Positions 1 to 7,981 of a DNA stretch of 60,424 nt are shown piece by piece. The stretch's first letter is position 1. Each line of letters opens with the position of its first letter. This DNA comes from Paludibacteraceae bacterium (GTDB lineage: Bacteria; Bacteroidota; Bacteroidia; Bacteroidales; Paludibacteraceae). Made by a program: the position numbers and the translations under genes. The stretch lies in contig JAFZLC010000004.1 of the NCBI GenBank assembly GCA_017551675.1, positions 1-60,424 of the forward strand, given 5' to 3'. The notes beneath the pieces were generated by a model. It did no database searches. It worked only from the letters and a program-made list of their open reading frames with translations, and was not told the DNA's origin.

Positions 1-20
1 GGATCAAACTCTCCGTTGTA
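1..20 (-). rRNA. rrs: 16S rRNA gene, 5' tip only
   Basis: Read on the minus strand, the first 20 bases end in AGAGTTTGATCC, the universal 27F site at the start of bacterial 16S rRNA. The preceding TACAACGG is what I associate with Prevotella-type 16S starts (from memory). Only the 5' tip lies in the window; the rest of the rRNA operon is off the left edge. The exact mature 5' end cannot be set from sequence alone. Confidence 0.9.
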
Positions 21-242
21 TAAAAAGTTTTGTTTTTTTTCCCTTGCCCAGGCCTCATTCCTTCGTTTAAATCTGGAATTGATGGTCGTCGGTCTTGAAC
101 CGACACCCTTTCCCTTGTATTTCTTTTGCTGTCTCGATCAATTTCCTCAAAGATCTCTCTTCTTAAGTTCCTCCCGCCTCCTGCGGTGGTGCTTCCCTTA
201 GAAAGCGAGTGCAAAGGTATAGCCTTTTTTATTCCCCACCAA
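21..242 (-). promoter_or_regulatory. rRNA operon promoter and leader
   Basis: On the minus strand a TACCTTTG -7 element (212-219) sits 20 bp from a TTG -33 element (240-242), the Bacteroidetes housekeeping promoter layout. Transcription should start near 205 and give a leader of about 185 nt before 16S. The leader is G/A-rich and contains a stem-loop at 88-104. No ORF here is credible. Confidence 0.8.
88..104 (-). other. tRNA T-arm-like hairpin in the rrn leader
   Basis: Minus-strand GTCGG-TTCAAGA-CCGAC is a 5-bp stem closed by a 7-nt TTCAAGA loop, exactly the geometry and loop of a tRNA T-arm. No D-arm, anticodon arm or pairing acceptor strand can be built upstream, so this is not an intact tRNA. 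It may be a tRNA relic or a processing hairpin. Confidence 0.55.
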
Positions 243-519
243 AAGTTTTCGCCACTTTTTTTCGAAGTTTTTTATAATGCGCTGATATTAAATGAATTAT
301 TTTGTTAAAATCAATTATTTCAGCTAATAAAACAAGAAGCAAGCGAAACGATGTACTCATGAGGTATACCTTAATTATATAAGAGACCCCATTTTTATCA
401 AATATGAGAAAAGAGTTTGTCGTAACGAAAAATGCTTCTCGAATCAACAGATTCGGATTATTTAGGTGGCAATAACAAAAAAAAAGATTTTTTTTAACGC
501 AACTTGCAAATATTTATGT

Positions 520-527
520 TATTTTTG
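520..527 (+). promoter_or_regulatory. -7 element upstream of TonB-C gene
   Basis: TATTTTTG matches TAnnTTTG, 56 bp before the start at 583. No TTG lies at the usual 19-20 bp spacing, so only the -7 box is supported. Confidence 0.5.
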
Positions 528-582
528 CGTTGGATAATATGCATAGTATTATTTAACGTGATTAATATATAAAAATAAAAAT

Positions 583-1272
583 ATGGAAATTAAGAAATCC
601 CCAAAGGCAGACCTTGAAAATAAACGGTCATTGTTTACATTAGTAGGTCTGGTGTTGGCGTTAGGTTTCACTTATATATGTTTTGAGTGGACCAACACGG
701 AAGCGATGGTTGCTGATGCCAGCAACTTAAATGAAGAGGTTTACAACGACTCTGAGGAGTTGCCACCTCCATCAGAACAAAACGAGCCACCTCAAGAGGT
801 GAAGGCTGAGACTCCTCCACCACAAATTGTTACTGAAATCAAAGTGGTAGAAAACGACAAGGAGACAAAAGAGGTAATTATTAAAGATCCTGAAGACAAG
901 GGTGACCCTATTGCCGAGGCTCTTCCAATAGAAGAAGATGAGCAAGAGGATACAGAAGAGATCTTCACCATCGTAGAGAAAAAGGCTGACTTCCCTGGCG
1001 GAACAGCTAAATTGATGGAGTTCTTGAAGAAAGAGTTGAATTACCCTCAAGTTGCCATCGACAATAACATTCAAGGACGTGTATACGTTGAGTTTGTCGT
1101 TAACAAAGATGGTTCTATTCAAGACGTTAAGGTAGCACGTGGCGTTGACCCTTCTCTTGACAACGAAGCTATTCGTGTGGTAAAGAAGATGCCTAAGTGG
1201 ACACCAGCAGAACAACGAGGCAAAACATGTCGTTCAAGATTTACATTGCCAGTGTTGTTTAAATTCAAATAA
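583..1272 (+). CDS. TonB C-terminal domain protein (energy transducer type)
   Basis: A 229-residue protein with a short cytoplasmic N-terminus, one membrane helix (about residues 18-36) and a long acidic/proline-rich spacer. It ends in a TonB C-terminal domain (about 128-229) with FPGG, YPQVA, GRVYVEFVV and MPKWTPA motifs. TonB-C domains normally touch outer-membrane receptors in the periplasm and pass on energy from ExbB/ExbD; no exbB or exbD is in the window, so the partner is elsewhere or the protein has another role. It is a close paralogue of the protein at 2480-3160 (near-identical N-terminus and C-domain, unrelated spacer). Transcription ends at the hairpin at 1294. Confidence 0.88.
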   Translation: MEIKKSPKADLENKRSLFTLVGLVLALGFTYICFEWTNTEAMVADASNLNEEVYNDSEELPPPSEQNEPPQEVKAETPPPQIVTEIKVVENDKETKEVIIKDPEDKGDPIAEALPIEEDEQEDTEEIFTIVEKKADFPGGTAKLMEFLKKELNYPQVAIDNNIQGRVYVEFVVNKDGSIQDVKVARGVDPSLDNEAIRVVKKMPKWTPAEQRGKTCRSRFTLPVLFKFK

Positions 1273-1293
1273 GATTTTATTTGCTAAAAATAT

Positions 1294-1330
1294 AAAGGGT
1301 GTGTCGAAGAAATTTGACACACCCTTTTTA
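1294..1330 (+). terminator. Rho-independent terminator
   Basis: A 12-bp perfect stem (1294-1305 with 1316-1327), loop of 10, then TTTTT. A-rich sequence on the left makes it plausible also for the convergent gene ending at 1361. Confidence 0.9.
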
Positions 1331-1360
1331 GTTGTCTTTTTAACCACCAATATGTTTGAA

Positions 1361-2332
1361 TTACATCAGTATTCCTTTCAATAAATAATCTAAATATCTT
1401 GAATACGACAGACCAATGCAATCACAAGATAAAAGTTCCTTCTCTTCCTCGTCCCATAATTTCAACTGACATTCTTCTGTATCATAAGAAACCGAGAAAG
1501 AATGTATACTATCATAATTCACCTTCTTCTGGATATGTCTGCATAGTTCCCTCGTGTGTATATCCACCGATATTCCGTCTTGATCAAATGTTAGACTATC
1601 TTTATTCTTAGCCTTATTGGTATAGAAAAACCATATACCAGCTAAACAACAGAACGCGATAAATCCATAAAGGTAATTCCTTTCATTTTCATATAATGCC
1701 GCTATATATATCATAAAAAGACTACAAAAGCCCATAATACCCGCTCTCACATAACCATTATTAGTTTTCCTTGCATTTAAAGTGGTCTTGCCATATTTAT
1801 TGAATTCATGCACTTGTTTGATTTGGAGATGATCAGACATGTAATCATCTAATTCTGACATAGCCTTACCAAAAGCGTGTTGAAACTCATACTTCTTGAG
1901 AAGAAGACCATTCACATCATACACTTCTAGATGATATTCATAAAATACTATCCCTTTTCGTGTATCTTTGACATTCAAATCCAACGCGTAGGAAGACAAA
2001 TCACTCCATTGATAAGAGTCTTGATAGTGTTTCTGAAAAAAAGTATTACTACTATGCGCATTAATAGTGATTCCTTTTGAATCTATCTGAATATAGTCAT
2101 CCTTAATCCGCCAAAAAAACAGAGCAAATGCTACACCAAAAATTAGACAAACCAACCCAATTATTAGGCAACACAATATTACATCCACCCTATGCGGCGA
2201 CTCTTCCGAATACCCTTGGAAACCAGCGCCAAAGAAAAGTATGGAAGACACTATACAGACAATTGTCAAAATAATGCCCAACACCAACTGTGATTTTTTT
2301 GTCTTTACAATCAATTTTCCTTTCATATCCAA
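1361..2332 (-). CDS. Membrane protein with two repeated TM-hairpin plus beta-domain halves
   Basis: A 323-residue protein of unknown function. Two membrane helices (about 17-37 and 52-73) precede a soluble stretch containing DYIQIDSKGITI. A second helix pair (about 195-212, 218-235) precedes a similar stretch containing DSLTFDQDGISV. The two halves look like a duplication of one TM-hairpin plus PH-like/beta module, a layout seen in small membrane-associated PH-domain proteins. That family link is inferred from the pattern only. The gene stands alone between the two TonB-C paralogues and is convergent with the first. No clear promoter was found just upstream. Confidence 0.75.
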   Translation of the reverse strand: MDMKGKLIVKTKKSQLVLGIILTIVCIVSSILFFGAGFQGYSEESPHRVDVILCCLIIGLVCLIFGVAFALFFWRIKDDYIQIDSKGITINAHSSNTFFQKHYQDSYQWSDLSSYALDLNVKDTRKGIVFYEYHLEVYDVNGLLLKKYEFQHAFGKAMSELDDYMSDHLQIKQVHEFNKYGKTTLNARKTNNGYVRAGIMGFCSLFMIYIAALYENERNYLYGFIAFCCLAGIWFFYTNKAKNKDSLTFDQDGISVDIHTRELCRHIQKKVNYDSIHSFSVSYDTEECQLKLWDEEEKELLSCDCIGLSYSRYLDYLLKGILM

Positions 2333-2479
2333 TAGTTATTAATCTCGATTTTGTCCAACAAAAATAGGCTTTCTGAGGTAACCCGCAAAAATTTTTATCC
2401 TTTACACACAATTTTACAAAATTTATCGTTTTATAAGTAGAGATAGCAAACCCGATAGTGCAACTTAATTTTTAGGAAT

Positions 2480-3160
2480 ATGAAAACGAAGAAATCATTC
2501 AAAGCAGACCTTGAAAGTAGAAGGACAACATTTGCCCTGATAGGTCTTGTGTTGGCACTTGGTTTCACCTACATTTCTTTCGAGTGGGGAAAAACCAATA
2601 CACAGGTCAATAATGAAATCATTGATCCGTTTGATCGAGAAGATATTCAAGATATAGATATCCCGAAGACATGGCAAGAGGAGCCTAAACAACAGACAGC
2701 TCCTATTGCAAAAGTCACATTCAAAATACCAAAACCAGTTGATAACGATGTCCCAACCAATCCTGATATAGATTTGCCAAGTGACGACACCCCTGATTTG
2801 CCTTTATTGCCGATAGACACAACGGAGGATGACGAAACTCCTGATTTAATCGTGGATTTCGTACAAAAACGTGCAAGTTTCCCTGGTGGAGATGCAGAAT
2901 TGATGAAATTTTTGAGTCGTGAACTACAGTATCCTCAGATAGCAAGGGATAATAATATTCAGGGACGTGTCTACATACAATTTGTAGTGAATAGAGATGG
3001 TTCCATACAGGATATCACATTGGCAAAAGGCCTGGATAACGCAATCGACCAAGAAGCTATACGTGTGGTTAAGAAGATGCCAAAATGGATTCCTGCAGAG
3101 CAGAACAATACTACATGTCGTTCTCGATTTATACTCCCTATATTATTTAAACTAAAATAA
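2480..3160 (+). CDS. TonB C-terminal domain protein, paralogue of the 583 gene
   Basis: A 226-residue protein with the same plan as the gene at 583: N-terminal KADLES, a membrane helix (about 18-35), a spacer rich in Asp/Pro/Thr, and a TonB C-domain (about 125-226) with FPGG, YPQIA and GRVYIQFVV. The N-terminus and C-domain are strongly conserved between the two copies while the spacer has diverged completely. This suggests duplication, with the linker free to change length and charge. The gene ends just before a strong hairpin terminator. Confidence 0.88.
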   Translation: MKTKKSFKADLESRRTTFALIGLVLALGFTYISFEWGKTNTQVNNEIIDPFDREDIQDIDIPKTWQEEPKQQTAPIAKVTFKIPKPVDNDVPTNPDIDLPSDDTPDLPLLPIDTTEDDETPDLIVDFVQKRASFPGGDAELMKFLSRELQYPQIARDNNIQGRVYIQFVVNRDGSIQDITLAKGLDNAIDQEAIRVVKKMPKWIPAEQNNTTCRSRFILPILFKLK

Positions 3161-3180
3161 GGAGGTCACTCTTATCAAAA

Positions 3181-3219
3181 ACACAGGGACGGTGCTCACA
3201 CATCGTCCCTGTGTTTTTT
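3181..3219 (+). terminator. Rho-independent terminator (possibly bidirectional)
   Basis: An 11-bp perfect stem (3181-3191 with 3204-3214) is followed by a T-run. It lies between the convergent TonB-C and ABC exporter genes and probably serves both. Confidence 0.9.
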
Positions 3220-3253
3220 ATCCAACCAGCGTTTTTTTTAACTTGATCAGTAT

Positions 3254-5101
3254 TTATTCACTTATTGTCTTAGCAATCTTTTCAATATTTAAGCTTCTTG
3301 CAGAAGCATCTACAATATCCTTATAGATACCACCTTGTTTGTATACCTCATCTGGGTCACCTCCCTGTTCCACACGACCATCTTTCAATGCATAAATAAT
3401 GTCGCTATCAATGATTTGAGAGATGCTATGCGAGATAATGATAACCGTACGATTCTTCTTTATCGCATCAATACTATTCTTTATCTGCTCCGTAGCGATG
3501 GCATCAAGACTTGCAGTAGGTTCATCCAAGAAGATGATTGGAGGATTTTTCAGGAACATACGTGCTATGGCGATACGTTGTTGCTGACCTCCCGAAAGCA
3601 ATGTCGCCTTCGTGTCAAACTTATCAGGAAGAGCCATCACCTGATCATACAAATAGGATTTCTTAGCCGCATCGTAGACCTCATCCATTGTGGCATTTGG
3701 TTTTCCGTAAAGAATATTCTCTGCAATCGTACCATCGAAAATATGGTTTTTCTGAAGAACCAATCCGATGTTATCACGCAAGAACTGTGTATCATACTCC
3801 TGAATATCTACGCCATCCAATAGAATAGATCCACAATCTGGCACGTAGAACTTATCCAGCAAGTTGACAATCGTACTCTTTCCTGCACCCGAAAGTCCCA
3901 CAAAAGCAGTAATCTTACCACTATTAATCTTCATGTTGATATTATGGAGGGCTTTTGTTCCATTTGGATAGGTGAAATCAACATTCTTAATTTCAAAGTT
4001 TCCTTCCACCTTTTCTGGCTTGTAATTACCAGTTACCTCAACCTCTTGCTCATTATTCAGAATGCCGAAGAATCCCTCTGCATAAATCATCGCATCATTC
4101 ATATCATCGAAGACACGTTGAAGTTGGGTGATTGGTGCTATCACATTGCTGAACAACATGACATGATACATAATCTTACCAATGGTCATACCTGGATAAT
4201 CGATCAATACCAAATATGCAGTTAGAATAATGATCAGTACCGTACCTATCTGTTGAACACATTTTTTTAAACCATCAAACTTGAAACTCGTCTTACGGGT
4301 TGCCATCTGATTTTCAGTCACCTTATTCTGAATATCAAGCTGTTTCTTGCTTTCGATTGTTTCACGGTTAAATGATTTTATCACATTGATAGACTCAATG
4401 ATGTTCATGATTCCGTGGCTTTTCTTTTCTCTGAACGAGCGCATATCACGACGCCATCCCTTTAATTTTCTTGCTTGAAAGAATACAATTGGGAAATAGA
4501 TAGCCACAATAAGCAGAGCTACCAAACCAACATAAAGATTAGCCGAGAAAATCAATACTAATGCCAAGATGGCACTCGTAAACAATGGAAGAAGGTCGAT
4601 GAAAATATTTTGCACGGTCATGGAGAGACTGCTGACACCTTGGTCGATACGTGTCTGCAACTTTCCAGGTTCATTATCATTCGCAGAGAAGTAAGCCACA
4701 CGGAAAGAAAGAATCTTATCGACAACCGCTTGAGCCAAATCGCGAGATACATATATTCGCATCTTCTCCCCAAAGAAACGTTGTGCGAAGGTGATGATAA
4801 CAGAAAGAATCTCCTTACCCAATAACACAACAGAAATAAAGGTGAGCAGCAATGGAGCATTCAGTCCATCGCCAAAGAACGTCATAAACCAATTTAAAAA
4901 TTCCGATAAGAAACCGACAGATTCAGCTGTGACATTGGGATTAATCAATTTGTTAATAGAATCGACTGTCCAATCTAGTACAATAGCGTTGACCTGAGCC
5001 ATCAACGAACCAATCAAAGTAAGAATCAAAGTAGCAAGGACCAGCCATCTATATGGCATCACAAATGGTCTAATGCTTTTAAATAATTGTATTAAATTCA
5101 T
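3254..5101 (-). CDS. ABC exporter, fused membrane and ATPase domains (MsbA/lipid-drug type)
   Basis: A 615-residue half-transporter. The N-terminal six-helix membrane domain (about 15-320) is followed by a nucleotide-binding domain with Walker A GLSGAGKST (about 397-405), signature LSGGQQQR (about 495-502), Walker B IIFLDEPTASLD and a switch His (IISHS). Such proteins work as dimers in the inner membrane, exporting lipids, peptides or drugs using ATP; the substrate cannot be read from the sequence. A -7 box (TATCTTTG, minus strand) lies at 5122-5129. It is a single-gene unit divergent from mrp. Confidence 0.92.
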   Translation of the reverse strand: MNLIQLFKSIRPFVMPYRWLVLATLILTLIGSLMAQVNAIVLDWTVDSINKLINPNVTAESVGFLSEFLNWFMTFFGDGLNAPLLLTFISVVLLGKEILSVIITFAQRFFGEKMRIYVSRDLAQAVVDKILSFRVAYFSANDNEPGKLQTRIDQGVSSLSMTVQNIFIDLLPLFTSAILALVLIFSANLYVGLVALLIVAIYFPIVFFQARKLKGWRRDMRSFREKKSHGIMNIIESINVIKSFNRETIESKKQLDIQNKVTENQMATRKTSFKFDGLKKCVQQIGTVLIIILTAYLVLIDYPGMTIGKIMYHVMLFSNVIAPITQLQRVFDDMNDAMIYAEGFFGILNNEQEVEVTGNYKPEKVEGNFEIKNVDFTYPNGTKALHNINMKINSGKITAFVGLSGAGKSTIVNLLDKFYVPDCGSILLDGVDIQEYDTQFLRDNIGLVLQKNHIFDGTIAENILYGKPNATMDEVYDAAKKSYLYDQVMALPDKFDTKATLLSGGQQQRIAIARMFLKNPPIIFLDEPTASLDAIATEQIKNSIDAIKKNRTVIIISHSISQIIDSDIIYALKDGRVEQGGDPDEVYKQGGIYKDIVDASARSLNIEKIAKTISE

Positions 5102-5121
5102 TTTATTAATTTTTGACGGAA

Positions 5122-5129
5122 CAAAGATA
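5122..5129 (-). promoter_or_regulatory. -7 element for the ABC exporter gene
   Basis: Minus-strand TATCTTTG, 20 bp from the start codon at 5101. Confidence 0.6.
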
Positions 5130-5163
5130 AAAAAAATTCATAACCCACAATTCTCACTAACGA

Positions 5164-5193
5164 TTGTTTAAACAGTGAAAATTTGTAACTTTG
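5164..5193 (+). promoter_or_regulatory. Promoter of mrp
   Basis: TTG (5164-5166), 19 bp, TAACTTTG (5186-5193): a full match to the Bacteroidetes promoter. The predicted start near 5200 leaves a leader of about 100 nt. Confidence 0.75.
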
Positions 5194-5212
5194 CAGAAAT
5201 GAATGAACTGAC

Positions 5213-5285
5213 CTAAGGTGACTTCTATAAATTCATCATTTTAATTATATGTGGGCTAATGAATTTATTTATAGGAACCACCTTT
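5213..5285 (+). promoter_or_regulatory. Structured 5' leader of mrp
   Basis: The left arm at 5213-5236 and the right arm at 5257-5283 can pair (AAGGTG with CACCTT, ATAAATTCAT with ATGAATTTAT). The 3' part, TTTATAGGAACCACCTTTAA, recurs before the genes at 7371 and 19713. An AT-rich stretch separates it from the start codon. Confidence 0.5.
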
Positions 5286-5302
5286 AAAATTTTTGTTGAA
5301 TT

Positions 5303-6409
5303 ATGGCATTTTATCCACAACTAGTATTGGACGCCTTAAAACACGTGCGTTATCCTGGAACAGGAGAAGACATTGTGAGTGCAGGCATGGTAGATGACAA
5401 CATACGCATTGACGGCAAAAAAATCTCTTTTTCCCTTTTATTGGAAAAACCGAATGACCCATTTGCCAAGTCGTTGGTAAAAGCGAGTGAGCAAGCAATC
5501 ATCACTTACATAGGAGAGGGAGTTGAAATCAAGGGGAACATTGATGTGAAATATCGCATACAAGTGCCTGAGCAACCTGCCAAATTATTACCTAATGTAA
5601 AGAATATCATAGCCGTATCATCCGGCAAAGGAGGCGTAGGAAAATCCACGATATCCTCCAACCTAGCAGTAGCATTAGCAAAGCTTGGTTATAAAGTAGG
5701 TTTGTTGGATGCCGATATTTTCGGTCCGTCAGTTCCAAAGATGTTTGGATTGGAAGATGCACGACCTTGTTTAGAGCCTGTCGACGGAAGAGAATTAATT
5801 TGTCCGGAGGAGAAATATGGTGTCAAGATGTTATCCATTGGTTTCTTTGTTGATCCAGAGAATGCAGTGTTATGGAGAGGCGGAATGGCTAGTAATGCAC
5901 TCAAGCAGTTGATTTCCGATGCTAATTGGGGGGATTTGGATTATTTCGTAGTGGATCTACCACCAGGAACGAGTGACATTCACCTGACGATGGTGCAGAC
6001 GGTTGCCATCACAGGAGCGATTGTAGTAAGTACGCCACAAGCAGTAGCCCTTGCCGATGCACGAAAAGGAATCAGTATGTTCCAAGGCGAAAAAGTGAAT
6101 GTTCCGATTTTAGGATTGGTGGAGAACATGGCATGGTTTACCCCAGCAGAGTTACCTAATAACAAATATTACCTTTTTGGAAAAGAGGGATGCAAGAAGT
6201 TAGCCGAAAGTCTAAACATTCCATTGTTAGGTCAGATTCCAATCGTACAAAGTATTTGCGACGGAGGAGACAATGGCATACCTGTGGCATGTGATGAAGA
6301 TTCCATTACGGGAAGAGCCTTTTATGAGTTGGCAAAGAAAGTTGTCGAACGAGTAGAAGAAAGGAATGCGACACTCCCCGAAACAAAAAAAGTAGAAATA
6401 AAACATTAA
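5303..6409 (+). CDS. mrp: Mrp/ApbC-type P-loop ATPase (iron-sulfur carrier family)
   Basis: A 368-residue protein with an N-terminal MIP18/DUF59-like domain (about 1-90) and a MinD/Mrp ATPase domain starting at about 100, with the deviant Walker A SGKGGVGKST, the switch motif DADIFGPSVPKM and Walker B-like DLPPGTSD. The family carries and delivers Fe-S clusters to apoproteins in the cytosol. Many members have a C-terminal CxxC that ligates the cluster. Here the equivalent region reads ENMAWFTPAELPNNKYY with no CxxC; I recall this as usual in Bacteroidetes, but it leaves the cluster ligands unclear. The start at 5303 follows a strong promoter and a structured leader. Confidence 0.92.
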   Translation: MAFYPQLVLDALKHVRYPGTGEDIVSAGMVDDNIRIDGKKISFSLLLEKPNDPFAKSLVKASEQAIITYIGEGVEIKGNIDVKYRIQVPEQPAKLLPNVKNIIAVSSGKGGVGKSTISSNLAVALAKLGYKVGLLDADIFGPSVPKMFGLEDARPCLEPVDGRELICPEEKYGVKMLSIGFFVDPENAVLWRGGMASNALKQLISDANWGDLDYFVVDLPPGTSDIHLTMVQTVAITGAIVVSTPQAVALADARKGISMFQGEKVNVPILGLVENMAWFTPAELPNNKYYLFGKEGCKKLAESLNIPLLGQIPIVQSICDGGDNGIPVACDEDSITGRAFYELAKKVVERVEERNATLPETKKVEIKH

Positions 6410-6597
6410 AATAGTAAATTACAAAAAAATTTATATATTTGCACTCTACTAAACTGAAATACAGAAAAGTAGAAACTATTGTGAATAGTTTAATTTCACT
6501 AGTTTTATAACAAATAATATGAATTATGGGTTGATGAACATTATAAAAACCCGCATTATGTAAGACTAATTTATTAACTTTATATAATAGGAATATT

Positions 6598-7080
6598 ATG
6601 AAACAGTTCAGATTATTTTTCACAGCAGTGTTAGCAATAGGTTTAGCACTTATTTCAAGTAGTTGTAAGGATGACAATGGGGGAAGCGGATCCAAACAAG
6701 AATTGGAAGGCTATATCAAAGCAGGAGTAAACGAGTTCTACACATCTCTAAACAATGAGAAGAAGAATGCCGGAGATGCTCAAATTCTTGATTACAGATC
6801 AGAAGCCAAATATAAAGAAGGTCACATTCCAGGAGCAATCAACATTGATGCATCTAATCCTGCAGATTGGAAAGATGACAATGGTCCGTTCATGCAAAAA
6901 TTAACCTCAACATTCAGCACATCTAGAAAGATTTACATCTATGGTGCATCTGGATGGAGCCAAACAGGTATTGCCCTTCCTGGCCGTATTGCTAGAACAT
7001 GGGGAAAAAGTAACACTATCAACCTAGAGGCTGGCTACGCTAAATGGGCAGAAACATATCCATCAGAGGTAGAGAAATAA
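6598..7080 (+). CDS. Rhodanese-like lipoprotein lacking the catalytic cysteine
   Basis: A 160-residue protein. A signal peptide ends in a lipobox (ISSSC, Cys23), so the mature protein should be lipid-anchored. A rhodanese fold follows, with DYRSEAKYKEGHIPGAINI (about 65-83). Where active rhodaneses carry the loop Cys (YCxSG) this protein has YIYGASGW: Gly116 replaces the Cys, and the only Cys in the protein is the lipidated one. Sulfur transfer is therefore unlikely; the domain may bind a ligand or partner. It has its own terminator at 7118. Confidence 0.85.
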   Translation: MKQFRLFFTAVLAIGLALISSSCKDDNGGSGSKQELEGYIKAGVNEFYTSLNNEKKNAGDAQILDYRSEAKYKEGHIPGAINIDASNPADWKDDNGPFMQKLTSTFSTSRKIYIYGASGWSQTGIALPGRIARTWGKSNTINLEAGYAKWAETYPSEVEK

Positions 7081-7117
7081 GATTATTACATCTGATATAA
7101 TACGGGTGTAACACCCT

Positions 7118-7163
7118 AAAAACGAGTAGAGACGTCACATGCACTGTCTCTATTCGTTTTTTT
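7118..7163 (+). terminator. Rho-independent terminator
   Basis: An A-flanked 13-bp stem (7121-7133 with 7146-7158, one G.T) is followed by TTTTT. A smaller hairpin, GGGTGTAACACCC, lies just before it at 7104-7116. Confidence 0.85.
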
Positions 7164-7245
7164 ATACCCAAACAGCTATTCCACAAAGAATAACCTATCT
7201 ACAAATATTACAAATAAAAAAATTCCCCATCTTAAAATTTCTCAG

Positions 7246-7355
7246 TATCTTTGCGCATGAAAAAAGATGAGTTCTGTACACCAGATTCACCATCAAAATA
7301 TTTTTAGCAAAAATGTGGGTGAATAAGTTTATAACTAATTTATAGACCCCACCTA
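7246..7355 (+). promoter_or_regulatory. Promoter and structured leader of the DUF4254-GT9 operon
   Basis: TATCTTTG at 7246-7253 is the -7 box. The roughly 110-nt leader contains GTGGG (7316-7320) pairing with CCCAC (7347-7351). Its 3' arm AATTTATAGACCCCACCTAA matches the mrp leader and the leader at 19729-19745. An A-rich gap of about 18 nt precedes the start codon. Confidence 0.55.
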
Positions 7356-7370
7356 AAAAATAGAAAAGTA

Positions 7371-7976
7371 ATGAGTTTCAGTCAGGAAGCGAATCGATTA
7401 TTTGACGCTGTAATAAAGGACTACCACAAAACCGATGATGTGGATGCCCCAATGGTAAATCCTTATCAACCACAAACAATAGAGTGTGTTTTATATCTAA
7501 AAAACTGGATTGACACCGTGCAGTGGCATTTAGAGGACATTATCAGAAATCCAGAAATCAATCCTGTAGAAGCTCTTACCATCAAAAGAAGAATTGACAA
7601 GTCCAACCAAGACAGAACCGACTTGGTAGAGCGAATCGATAGCTATTTTTTGGAGAAATACAACAACGTAAAAGTTAAGTCTTCAGCTGTTATAAACACC
7701 GAGAGTCCCGCATGGGCCATCGACCGATTGTCCATTCTTGCCCTTAAAATATATCACATGCAGCAAGAGGTGAAAAGGACCGATGTAGACAAAGCGCACA
7801 TTGACGCATGCCAGAAAAAGTTAGACATTCTTTTAGAACAGAGAGAAGATCTCTCATCAGCCATCGACCAATTGCTAAAAGATATTGAAAACGGAGATAG
7901 ATACATGAAGGTGTACAAACAAATGAAGATGTATAACGACCCTAATTTGAATCCTATACTCTACGGAAAAAAATAA
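7371..7976 (+). CDS. DUF4254 protein
   Basis: A 201-residue, mostly helical soluble protein I recognise as DUF4254, with WQLE-like QWHLEDIIRNPEI and RRIDKSNQDRTDLVERIDSYF motifs. In Bacteroidetes this family is usually found next to GT9 glycosyltransferases, as it is here (GTG start of the next gene 5 bp downstream). A role in lipopolysaccharide core or lipid A assembly is inferred from that context; no catalytic motif is visible. Confidence 0.85.
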   Translation: MSFSQEANRLFDAVIKDYHKTDDVDAPMVNPYQPQTIECVLYLKNWIDTVQWHLEDIIRNPEINPVEALTIKRRIDKSNQDRTDLVERIDSYFLEKYNNVKVKSSAVINTESPAWAIDRLSILALKIYHMQQEVKRTDVDKAHIDACQKKLDILLEQREDLSSAIDQLLKDIENGDRYMKVYKQMKMYNDPNLNPILYGKK

Positions 7977-7981
7977 TTATT

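Noticed and set aside
81-165. tRNA gene in the rrn leader
   Set aside because: Only a T-arm can be formed; no D-arm, anticodon arm or acceptor pairing.
229-447. 72-residue minus-strand ORF near the rrn operon
   Set aside because: It runs across the rrn -33 and -7 boxes and has no family features; the promoter explains the sequence.
583-3160. A ton operon (tonB-exbB-exbD)
   Set aside because: Only TonB-C proteins are present; no ExbB or ExbD coding sequence is in the window.
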